Assembly: GCA_015521565.1 (NCBI GenBank)
Contig: WANX01000087.1
Coordinates: forward strand, 1-33,488
Source: Candidatus Hydrothermarchaeota archaeon
Lineage (GTDB): Archaea; Hydrothermarchaeota; Hydrothermarchaeia; Hydrothermarchaeales; BMS3B
Length of the DNA stretch: 33,488 nucleotides
Reading direction: 5' to 3'
Part shown: positions 1 to 6,328 of the stretch, in pieces
Numbering within the stretch: the stretch's first letter is position 1
Layout: the number at the start of each line of letters is the position of its first letter
Notes under the pieces: model-generated
Databases searched by the model: none
What the model saw: the letters and a program-made list of their open reading frames with translations, nothing else
Told to the model about the DNA's origin: nothing
Position numbers and translations under genes: made by a program

Positions 1-669
1 GAATATGCTGTGGCATCCGCTCAGCGAGCACGTGTTTTCTGATATCACCTTCATCGCCTCCCTTGCCCTTTCCAGGTCTCCCTGATTCAGCGCGTTCTCC
101 AGGTTTTCCACGTACTCCGGCCTCATCCTCTCTTCTGTCATCTCCGGTAAGAACTTTGCAGTCATCTCCCTGCTCTCGTAGAAGTATCTCTTGAACTCCG
201 GGAAGTGTTTTCTGGCCTTTTCCAGGTCGCCCTCCCTGAGCGCCTTCTTTATTTCGCCGTATTCGTACTCCAGGCTGGCCATCGCCCCTCCGGTGCGCTG
301 GTGGCACACCGCCACGCCGCAGCTGCCGCCGATTCTGGCCAGGCTGCGGTTGGCAGCACCGAGGTCGCCGCGCTCAATATGCTCTCCAAGCCTCTGAAGC
401 TCATCCTCCGCGACCATGAACTGTAGGTGCTGCTCCCCCGCCTTTTCTCTGGCCCTGGCATACACACCCCTGAGGGCTATGTACGCCTCCCTCGCTGCCT
501 GTGTATCTCCCGCAAGTATTGCAAACTTCAGCTCCTCATAGGCTTCCTCAAAGCTCTTCTGAATTTCAGTGGCCTCTGCCATCTTCTCCTCTCTGGCTTT
601 GACCTTCTCCTCCTGGGCGCAGCCGGTAATAGCCAGAAGCACCACCAGAAGGAAGTAAACCGCCTTCAC
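1..669 (-). CDS. Lipoprotein with two CX4CH haem-type motifs (5' complete, 3' end off the window)
   Basis: The frame is open from a GTG at 669-667 to the window edge (223 codons). The GTG overlaps the stop of the upstream gene as GTGA, showing tight operon coupling. The N-terminus is a short hydrophobic signal ending in the lipobox-like ITGC, so the protein is probably lipid-anchored on the outside of the membrane. The rest is helical and rich in Glu, Arg and Ala. It falls into two repeats of about 85-95 residues, each ending in C-x4-C-H (CGVAVCH and CSLSGCH). CX4CH is a known variant haem c site in some class III cytochromes. The fold pattern (helical bundle, haem motif at the end) recalls cytochrome c', but the assignment is inference. 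It is a clear paralogue of the next gene, without the zinc ribbon. Confidence 0.75.
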   Translation of the reverse strand, partial: MKAVYFLLVVLLAITGCAQEEKVKAREEKMAEATEIQKSFEEAYEELKFAILAGDTQAAREAYIALRGVYARAREKAGEQHLQFMVAEDELQRLGEHIERGDLGAANRSLARIGGSCGVAVCHQRTGGAMASLEYEYGEIKKALREGDLEKARKHFPEFKRYFYESREMTAKFLPEMTEERMRPEYVENLENALNQGDLERAREAMKVISENTCSLSGCHSIF

Positions 670-1517
670 CTCTCCACCTCCTCATACTTATCAAGCTTAG
701 CCGTCAGGATTATGGAGTGGCACCCATCCACGGAGCACATATTTCTTTTAATCTCCTCCATTGCATCTTTTGAGGTTTTCAGGTCACCGCTTCTCAGTGC
801 ATCCTCCAGCCGCAGTATGTACTCCTCCCTCATCGTCTGCTCTGTCTTCTCGGGCATTATCTCTGCCATCACCTCCTTCATGCTGTAGAAGTGTCTCCTG
901 AAGGCCGGGATTCTTGAGAGCGCCTCTTCAGTGCTGTTCCTCTCCAGGGCTCTGGAAATGTAGTAGTATTCGCTGGCGAAGTCGTACATCACACTCCCGC
1001 CTCTTGCGTGGCACAGCTCAATTCCACAGGTGCTGCCTATCTTTGAGAGCGCTTTCTCCGCGGCGGTGAGATTGCCCTCCCTGAGGGAGAGGTTCAGCAT
1101 GCGCAGCCTGCGGGGTGGTACAATTATGTTTATGTGCTCACTACCGGCGCGTTTGCTCAGTGCGGCGTAAGCAGCGGTGAAGAGCTCAAAGCTGCGTCTG
1201 GCTTCCTCCAGGTTTCCAGAGCTTATGGCCAGCTCCAGTTTATGGTACGCCTGTGTGTAGTCCAGAGCCTCTGTCATTGTGCCTCCTTTTTCAACTTCTT
1301 CTGGCTGCTTCCTGCCCATGTTCTCGCCGATGTGAAGGAGGGCGAGAAAGCCGAGCAGCAGGAGGAGAATCAGGAAACCAGCCCTGCCCGGAAGCACATG
1401 CTGGCTCTTTGCTCCGTACCTGACGGGCGGTGTTTTCCTCTCCCTAAGATGGGTGCCGCACACGTGGCAGTAGTTCTGGTCCTCCCTCACCTCCACACCG
1501 CATTCGGGACAGTACAT
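666..1517 (-). CDS. Zinc-ribbon, single-pass membrane protein with two CX4CH haem-type motifs
   Basis: This 283-residue protein starts with a zinc ribbon (CPEC at 4-7, CHVC at 17-20). One membrane helix follows at about 47-63, then a helical C-terminal region with two repeats ending in CGIELCH and CSVDGCH. With the basic zinc ribbon inside, the repeats would lie outside the membrane, where haem c is attached. The two repeats resemble each other and both repeats of the downstream lipoprotein, so an ancestral one-motif module was duplicated within the gene and the gene was then duplicated. A TATA-like box lies about 30 bases upstream of the ATG. Function is unknown; membrane-bound electron transfer is the simplest reading. 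A non-haem role for the CX4CH motifs, such as metal binding, is not excluded. Confidence 0.75.
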   Translation of the reverse strand: MYCPECGVEVREDQNYCHVCGTHLRERKTPPVRYGAKSQHVLPGRAGFLILLLLLGFLALLHIGENMGRKQPEEVEKGGTMTEALDYTQAYHKLELAISSGNLEEARRSFELFTAAYAALSKRAGSEHINIIVPPRRLRMLNLSLREGNLTAAEKALSKIGSTCGIELCHARGGSVMYDFASEYYYISRALERNSTEEALSRIPAFRRHFYSMKEVMAEIMPEKTEQTMREEYILRLEDALRSGDLKTSKDAMEEIKRNMCSVDGCHSIILTAKLDKYEEVER

Positions 1518-1619
1518 CCTGAATATAATTATCTATGTACACCTATTTTAAATTTTCTTTAACACAGATAAATCCGGATTAATCAAAAAAATATTTAGAA
1601 GCAATACCAAATATGGCAC
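1518..1619. promoter_or_regulatory. Divergent archaeal promoter region
   Basis: This AT-rich spacer separates two divergent genes. On the minus strand a TATA-like box (about 1542-1555) lies about 25-35 bases before the ATG at 1517. On the plus strand an A-rich run followed by ATATTTAG (about 1586-1599) lies 20-30 bases before the ATG at 1620. Both spacings suggest leaderless or nearly leaderless transcripts. Confidence 0.5.
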
Positions 1620-2189
1620 ATGCCTCTCAACTTCTTCAAGCGGGGTCTGCGCACTCTTGGCATAGCAGAAAGTTTTGTAAAGCAGCGCAGCAGGGCGGTG
1701 CTCGCGGGTGTGGTAATGCGGGCTGACCTGCAGGTGGACGGCTTTGGCTTCGGCAGGGTCACACTGCGCGGGATGGATGCAACCAGGGGGGTTCTGGATG
1801 TGTACGATGCACTTGCCAGGAGGGACATAAATCTTGTGATGCTCAACGGATGCATTATAAGCCTGTTTAATTTAATAGACCTGGATACTGTGTATGAGAC
1901 CACCGGAAGACCTGTAATGTGCGTTACCTATGAGGACAGCCCCGGAATTGAGAGGTATCTGCGCGAATTTGAAGATGCGGAGAGCAGAATTGAGGTGTAC
2001 CGCCGCCTGGGGGATAGACAGCAGGTAAAGCTCCACACGGGGCACCGGGTTTATGTGCGCAGCCGGGGGCTGGAGCCTCATGAGGTGAAGCATATTCTGA
2101 ATCTTTTCACTCTGCAGGGTTCAGTGCCGGAGCCCCTGCGCGTGGCCCGCCTGCTTGCAAGGGCTCTGCTGAGATGGCTGCCGGAGTGA
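1620..2189 (+). CDS. DUF99 family protein (endonuclease V-like fold)
   Basis: The 189-residue protein has the landmarks of the archaeal DUF99/COG1628 family: RTLGI near the N-terminus, the strand LAGVVMR, a DG(x)n-GMDAT segment, and LNGCIISLFNLIDL followed by TGRPVM, where the family usually has a LDG..(A)GFNvvD type motif and a conserved PV. The family is related to endonuclease V, but its substrate is not established. The family's usual acidic GIDDG-type motif after RxLG appears here as GIAES, so a metal-binding acidic position may be missing and activity could be altered. The start is chosen because it gives the normal N-terminus and sits about 25 bases below a TATA-like box. It is a single-gene transcription unit. 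Confidence 0.75.
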   Translation: MPLNFFKRGLRTLGIAESFVKQRSRAVLAGVVMRADLQVDGFGFGRVTLRGMDATRGVLDVYDALARRDINLVMLNGCIISLFNLIDLDTVYETTGRPVMCVTYEDSPGIERYLREFEDAESRIEVYRRLGDRQQVKLHTGHRVYVRSRGLEPHEVKHILNLFTLQGSVPEPLRVARLLARALLRWLPE

Positions 2190-2258
2190 GCCAGATTCAC
2201 CGGCAGGTGATAAAAATTTCCAGAAATATTCAACAATATTTTAAATTGATAGGGTGAC

Positions 2259-2448
2259 ATGAGTTTAGAGGAGTTCCCCGGAGGGCGATACTGTGTCCGG
2301 ATGCAAAAATGCCTCAACAGCTGTGGAAGTGAAATTTAATTCCGGCTCCGTGAGGGGTCTGCGGTGACATTGCCACGGTGATGACGGCCCCGGGAAGCTC
2401 CTTGAGGTAAGCGGATGCACAAACACCAATAGAAAAATATTTAAATAA
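2259..2448 (+). pseudogene. Possible decayed FeoA-like (SH3-type) gene fragment
   Basis: This fills most of the 294-base gap between the DUF99 and cytochrome genes. A TATA-like run at 2236-2247 precedes an ATG at 2259 whose frame reads 26 residues beginning MSLEEFPGGRYCV, much like the start of FeoA-type proteins, and then hits TAA. The other frames read SVRGLR, then ATVMTAPG, then GKLLEVSGC, in the order expected for the middle and end of a FeoA domain. At least two frame changes would be needed to join them. The alternative is chance resemblance in a non-coding spacer; no search could be run. Confidence 0.3.
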
Positions 2449-2477
2449 TGTAGGAAAAAATTATAAACAGGAGGTGA
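2435..2477 (+). promoter_or_regulatory. Promoter and strong ribosome binding site of the tetrahaem cytochrome gene
   Basis: A TATA-like box AAATATTTAAATA at 2435-2447 is followed by an A-rich stretch and GAGGTGA at 2471-2477, six bases before the ATG at 2484. Most genes nearby seem leaderless or have weak sites, so this combination suggests high expression. Confidence 0.6.
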
Positions 2478-2483
2478 GAACAC

Positions 2484-3161
2484 ATGAGGAAACTCCTGCT
2501 GGTGCTTGGCCTGGTTGCAGTGGTGTTCCTTGTTATGCCCAGTGCCATGGCGAAGTTTACAGGCCAGCACAAGTTTGTCAACGGCAGCAGTGTTGACTGC
2601 GAGCGGTGTCACACCACAATAAGCACAGAGCTTCATGCGGGCAATGCCCACAACTGGAGTCAGAGCACCATCGGAACATCTCCGTGCAGGGTGTGCCACA
2701 TACCCAACAACGCCAGACCGTCGGATCCCTATTATAATCCTTATGGAAGTGGAACGGGCACATACCACGCCGCGGCCATGGTTGAGTGTCTGTACTGCCA
2801 CGGCGTGAGGAACGGTACAACCACTGACAACGGAGGTCTGACGATACCTGCTGCGAATGTGACCGCCGAGTTTGAGGGAAGCACCATAGAGGCCCACAGG
2901 CCGCTGTACTACAGGGCAAAGAATGCCTCCGGTGTGGATACCACCGACCAGCTTCAGGGGGCAAATGAGGCATGCATAGCGTGTCACACCTACGCTGCAA
3001 ACGTGACAATAATTGAGCCCACACAGTACCTGAACATAACCGCAACAGCCACCAACTGTACCGGCTGGTATCCGGGCTTCACAGGCACACCGGATCCCAA
3101 CTGCTACAACGACGGCTACAGCTTCAACTGGAGCATAACCCTTGGAATCAACAAGCCGTAG
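2484..3161 (+). CDS. Secreted tetrahaem c-type cytochrome
   Basis: This 225-residue protein has a signal peptide (basic MRK, hydrophobic core, AMA cleavage site near residue 23) and four CXXCH motifs: CERCH 39-43, CRVCH 68-72, CLYCH 102-106 and CIACH 164-168. Five further histidines (29, 51, 56, 95, 138) could serve as distal ligands, enough for four bis-His haems. There is no membrane anchor, so it is released or assembled outside. About nine Asn-X-Ser/Thr sequons suggest heavy glycosylation, and a spare Cys pair (192 and 207) near the C-terminus may form a disulfide. Secreted tetrahaem cytochromes of about this kind form extracellular cytochrome filaments in Archaeoglobus veneficus and Pyrobaculum calidifontis. 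Membership of that group is inference. It has its own promoter, a strong RBS and a T-rich terminator. Confidence 0.88.
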   Translation: MRKLLLVLGLVAVVFLVMPSAMAKFTGQHKFVNGSSVDCERCHTTISTELHAGNAHNWSQSTIGTSPCRVCHIPNNARPSDPYYNPYGSGTGTYHAAAMVECLYCHGVRNGTTTDNGGLTIPAANVTAEFEGSTIEAHRPLYYRAKNASGVDTTDQLQGANEACIACHTYAANVTIIEPTQYLNITATATNCTGWYPGFTGTPDPNCYNDGYSFNWSITLGINKP

Positions 3162-3171
3162 AGGGCTCTGA

Positions 3172-3202
3172 ACTTCCTCCCCTTTTATTTTTATCTTTTT
3201 TT
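3172..3202 (+). terminator. T-rich archaeal transcription terminator
   Basis: Just after the cytochrome stop the plus strand carries repeated T runs (CCCCTTTTATTTTTATCTTT and on). Poly-T without a hairpin is the usual archaeal intrinsic terminator, so this would end the cytochrome transcript. Confidence 0.5.
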
Positions 3203-3245
3203 ATGCAGAAATTCTAAATTGAAAATTTTTGCCAGGTATGTTCAA

Positions 3246-3258
3246 AAATTTTTAAATG
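3246..3258 (+). promoter_or_regulatory. TATA-like box of the signal peptidase gene
   Basis: AATTTTTAAATG lies 22-32 bases before the ATG at 3279. It falls inside the frame if the earlier TTG at 3219 were the start, so it supports the shorter protein. Confidence 0.45.
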
Positions 3259-3278
3259 TTATTCTGCACCCTACTGGT

Positions 3279-4019
3279 ATGGACTTCATGCAGAAGATGC
3301 TGATTTTTTATTTTGCCGTCATCCTGGCGGTGGTGTACTTTATCAGCGGGATTAGGATACCCTTTGCAAGGCTCCTCCTCCGCTTTGGTCCTGTTAGTGA
3401 AAAGATGCAGAGGAAAATCAGGGAGAGGAAGGTCGCCATTCGAATGCGTCAGATGGTGTTCCCCTACAGACCCAAAACGCTGTCGGAGATACTCCTGATT
3501 TCAATAATCTACCTGTTCATAGGGTATCTCATCCTGTCCAAGATATTTTTCTTTGCAGTCGTTGTGAGCGACAGCATGCGTCCCACCTTTGAGAAGGGGG
3601 ACCTTGTGCTCATTCAGACCCTCTCCAGGGAACCTGAGGTGGGCGACATCATCCTTTTTTCAGGATTTATAGAGCTCGACCAGGAGAGGAGGGAGTTTGT
3701 TATACACCGGGTGTATGCAATTACAAAAGATGGTATGATAAAGACCCGCGGAGATGCCATGAAGCTCCCTGATCCATGGGAGGTTCCACCGGAGAGAGTT
3801 GTGGGCAAGGCAGTCACCATATTCGGCCAACCTGTGGTCATCAAGCGTGTGGGTGAGGGGCTGATTCTTGAGCCGGGCAAGGCGATAACAAACCCCCTGG
3901 TTATACAGTACGTGATGGGCACAGCCCGAAAGATGGGGATGGTCATATTTCTGCTGGTAGTTCTAATGTACATTCTGCTTGAGTTCAGGGAATACAGAGT
4001 AAGGCGGGCGCCCAGATGA
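3279..4019 (+). CDS. Signal peptidase I, archaeal/ER (S26B) type
   Basis: The enzyme cleaves signal peptides of exported proteins at the outer face of the membrane. Numbered from the ATG at 3279 (246 residues), the catalytic serine is Ser99 in SDSMRPTFEKGD. His143 in VIHRVY replaces the bacterial lysine, and the acidic residue is Asp159 (RGDA) or Asp165, giving the Ser-His-Asp arrangement of archaeal enzymes. Membrane helices lie at about 8-24, 70-92 and near the C-terminus (MVIFLLVVLMYILLEF). The long N-terminal part with an extra helix makes it larger than minimal archaeal forms. An earlier in-frame TTG at 3219 would add 20 residues but lies upstream of the TATA-like box. Its neighbours include many secreted proteins, so it may process them. 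Confidence 0.85.
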   Translation: MDFMQKMLIFYFAVILAVVYFISGIRIPFARLLLRFGPVSEKMQRKIRERKVAIRMRQMVFPYRPKTLSEILLISIIYLFIGYLILSKIFFFAVVVSDSMRPTFEKGDLVLIQTLSREPEVGDIILFSGFIELDQERREFVIHRVYAITKDGMIKTRGDAMKLPDPWEVPPERVVGKAVTIFGQPVVIKRVGEGLILEPGKAITNPLVIQYVMGTARKMGMVIFLLVVLMYILLEFREYRVRRAPR

Positions 4020-4074
4020 GGTTGTTAATAATTATTGACCGGCAATAAAATGTTATTTAAAGACAATAAAAAAA

Positions 4075-4103
4075 ATATTTATATACGTTAGTCCCAAAAC
4101 TAA
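4075..4103 (+). promoter_or_regulatory. TATA-like box and small inverted repeat before the membrane/cytochrome operon
   Basis: ATATTTATATA at 4075-4085 lies about 30 bases before the ATG at 4114. Just downstream, TTAGT (4088-4092), six bases, then ACTAA (4099-4103) form a short inverted repeat around the expected transcription start, where a repressor could bind. The arms are only five bases, so it may be chance. Confidence 0.45.
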
Positions 4104-4113
4104 GAGTGATAAC

Positions 4114-5241
4114 ATGAACGCATACAACGTGGAGCTGAGCGAAAGGCTCGCCCTGTACTCCTCCTATCTTGTTCCAGCGGGAGTTATATTTCTCTCACTG
4201 GTCTCAATGTTCAACGATGCTTTTATAAATCCGGATATGAAAGCGCTGGTGCTGGACCTTATATTTCTGCTGCTTGGCGTGCTGCTTCTGAGCGGTGCAT
4301 ACAGGGTGAACGCCAAATTCAGGAGGGGTATAGTTGCGGACAGGGAGTTCAGATACCTCCTGCTGGAGAAATTTGAGCCTTTTCTGAAGGAGCTCAGCAG
4401 ATATCAGGTATCCATAGATGAGCTGGCAGAAAAGGTGGATGCGCTGAGCAGGAGAGTGGCCTACCTGTCAAAGGAAAAAGCCGCGCCAGCCTATGCTCCG
4501 CCCGTCCACTTCGCTCCAAACATGACCTTCCTCATCAGGTCTCTGAACATGTCCATAATCACTCTGGGCGCTATAATCTTTCTTTACATAAAGCTCTCAC
4601 CCAACAGCATCTATCTAATTCTGATACTCATATTCCTATGGTGGTACCTCATTACCGATGAGTACGACCTGTTCAGCGACATATCTGCGTACATATTCAT
4701 AATATTTCCGATTCTCGTCATCCCCATAACCAGCCTTATACTCCTTGCGTACTTCGACCTCCAGACACTCCACCTCTTTCTGTTCATAGCTCTCATCCTC
4801 TACGTGGTAGGGTACTACACCATAGCCACCTACTATGCAACAGGAAGGATACCCTTCCTTGAGAAGCCTGTTGAAACCTACAGGGACGGAGGCAGCGAAT
4901 TAAAGCTCAGGAACGGAGGAGCCTCCTCCCCCCATGAGGCCGAGGTTCAGGCGGTCAGGGAGATTCTGGACACACTCCTGGGAGAGAGAAAGCCACCCCG
5001 TCAGCGCAATGGGGGTGAGGGAGAGTCCGGCGCAGAGTACCAGCGAAACGGCGGACATGTCACAGGGGCGGGCGATACCATCACAATAACCCTGGACAGG
5101 AATGCGCTTGCAGAGGTTATAGCCCTGTACCTCACAATGCAGCGGGTGCGAAGAAGACCGAGGCTGTTCGACTCCACCAGACAGCCCCTTTCGCAGAGCT
5201 TCATCAGTGCGCTGTACGAAAAACTCAAAAAATTCAGATAG
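4114..5241 (+). CDS. Polytopic membrane protein with coiled coil, function unknown
   Basis: I do not recognise this 375-residue protein. Hydrophobic segments suggest six membrane helices: about 15-35, 43-62, 143-162, 164-180, 188-212 and 214-242. Between the second and third lies a charged helical stretch (about 75-120) with heptad-like spacing. The last 130 residues are hydrophilic and probably cytoplasmic. They contain three RNGG-type segments (LRNGGAS, QRNGGEG, QRNGGHV) in a flexible linker, then a conserved-looking end (DTITITLDRNALAEVI ... LYEKLKKF). It heads an operon with a multihaem cytochrome, a lipoprotein and a surface protein. It could therefore be the membrane part of an electron-transfer or envelope complex, but nothing in the sequence proves it. 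Confidence 0.75.
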   Translation: MNAYNVELSERLALYSSYLVPAGVIFLSLVSMFNDAFINPDMKALVLDLIFLLLGVLLLSGAYRVNAKFRRGIVADREFRYLLLEKFEPFLKELSRYQVSIDELAEKVDALSRRVAYLSKEKAAPAYAPPVHFAPNMTFLIRSLNMSIITLGAIIFLYIKLSPNSIYLILILIFLWWYLITDEYDLFSDISAYIFIIFPILVIPITSLILLAYFDLQTLHLFLFIALILYVVGYYTIATYYATGRIPFLEKPVETYRDGGSELKLRNGGASSPHEAEVQAVREILDTLLGERKPPRQRNGGEGESGAEYQRNGGHVTGAGDTITITLDRNALAEVIALYLTMQRVRRRPRLFDSTRQPLSQSFISALYEKLKKFR

Positions 5242-5249
5242 GCGATTCC

Positions 5250-5930
5250 ATGAAGGTGGTTGCTGCCTTTGCGGTATTAGTGCTTACTATGGTAATCTCC
5301 GGTCAGGTGTACTCCCAGGAAGAGTACACCAGAATAGAGGGACTGGACCCGCTGGTGAGAAACTTCGGTGGCATGGGCCACAGCGGGAGCAAGTGCGTCT
5401 ACTGCCACGCCTTTCTGATGCCCGATAAGGAGTATGAGGAGAAGTTTCTCCAGGCAGGATGCAGGTGCCACCAGAGCGATGTTGCAAATGGCTACGATGT
5501 GAGGATGAACGATGTCAGAGAAAAGCACTCCTCCAACACCTGCAAGCTGTGTCATGCTGGCACAAAAAATGTTACCAGCCAGATATATCACCAGAAGGTT
5601 CACAGGGCTGTGCCCTGCGTAAAGTGCCACAGGATTCAGAATGTAACCGACTTCAGTGTGAGCAAGCCCGCAAGTATGGAGTGCAAAACCTGTCACAGAT
5701 ACGACATCCACTACACCCACTCGGAGGTTCTCGGGAATGTGTGCAAAATGTGCCACGGTACCAGCTTCGCCTCCAGATTCACAAAAAAAGACCTGGAGAA
5801 GCTAAACCTTGGAGAGGATGTGATAAACAGAACCATAGCTCAAAGGGAGCCGCCGAAACAGGAGGTGAAAAAGTTTGGATTCATTACAATCTCGAGGATC
5901 CTTGCTTTTATCATTGATGCTCTTTTCTAG
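5250..5930 (+). CDS. Multihaem c-type cytochrome (five CXXCH plus one CXCH) with C-terminal membrane tail
   Basis: The 226-residue protein has an N-terminal signal (MKVVAAFAVLVLTMVISG) and CXXCH motifs at 49-53, 98-102, 123-127, 145-149 and 165-169. A sixth site reads CRCH (71-74), one residue shorter than normal. Outside these motifs there are exactly six histidines (44, 93, 114, 118, 154, 157), enough to give every haem, including one at CRCH, a second His ligand. The last 18 residues are hydrophobic (from FGFITI), so it is probably held in the membrane facing outside. It follows the polytopic membrane protein by 8 bases and overlaps the next gene by 56. The likely role is electron transfer between the membrane and the extracellular tetrahaem cytochrome. 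Confidence 0.85.
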   Translation: MKVVAAFAVLVLTMVISGQVYSQEEYTRIEGLDPLVRNFGGMGHSGSKCVYCHAFLMPDKEYEEKFLQAGCRCHQSDVANGYDVRMNDVREKHSSNTCKLCHAGTKNVTSQIYHQKVHRAVPCVKCHRIQNVTDFSVSKPASMECKTCHRYDIHYTHSEVLGNVCKMCHGTSFASRFTKKDLEKLNLGEDVINRTIAQREPPKQEVKKFGFITISRILAFIIDALF

Positions 5931-6324
5931 TATACTGGCAGCAGGCTGTTTGAAGCTGCAGCCGAAGAAGATAAACGGCATAGAGTTCTCTGTGCAGGTG
6001 GAGAACCACCGGATAGTTCCGGACTCCGTGGAGGTCAGACTGACACCCGTTGACCTGACGCAATACAGAGTTCCCGGGATAGACTATCCCCCCTTTCTGG
6101 CCTTCAGGGGATACATAGTGCCCCGGGAAAACAGGAGTGTGGTTCACCCCACTTACTGGGGGCTGGTTCAGTACCGGGGCTCCGGCAGGTACAGTGTGGT
6201 GCTGATAACAGAGAACGGCTACAATCCCAAAAAGGGAGACGAGGTGAGGTACTACATAAGTCTCAGGAGCAGAAATGTTAAGTGGTCCTCCTCCTTTGTG
6301 AGCGGTTCCACGGTTCTGGAGTGA
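5875..6324 (+). CDS. Secreted lipoprotein, beta-rich, function unknown
   Basis: The start is a TTG at 5875, chosen because GGAGGTG at 5861-5867 sits seven bases upstream, inside the cytochrome gene. The N-terminus is a signal ending in the lipobox LAAGC, so the mature protein of about 125 residues is probably lipid-anchored outside. It alternates strands and turns (EFSVQVEN, SVEVRLTPV, RYSVVLITENG, DEVRYYISLRSR) like an Ig-type sandwich. There are no haem motifs. Overlap with the cytochrome gene and a 4-base gap to the next gene indicate co-translation in one operon. A shorter start (ATG 5917) would lose part of the signal peptide. Confidence 0.7.
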   Translation: MDSLQSRGSLLLSLMLFSSILAAGCLKLQPKKINGIEFSVQVENHRIVPDSVEVRLTPVDLTQYRVPGIDYPPFLAFRGYIVPRENRSVVHPTYWGLVQYRGSGRYSVVLITENGYNPKKGDEVRYYISLRSRNVKWSSSFVSGSTVLE

Positions 6325-6328
6325 TTCC

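Noticed and set aside
2265-2987. Long antisense frame opposite the tetrahaem cytochrome
   Set aside because: It is a shadow of the cytochrome gene: no recognisable domain and no promoter of its own, while the plus frame has a signal peptide and four haem motifs.
3219-3278. TTG start for signal peptidase 20 codons upstream
   Set aside because: It would place the TATA-like box inside the coding region; ATG 3279 has good promoter spacing.
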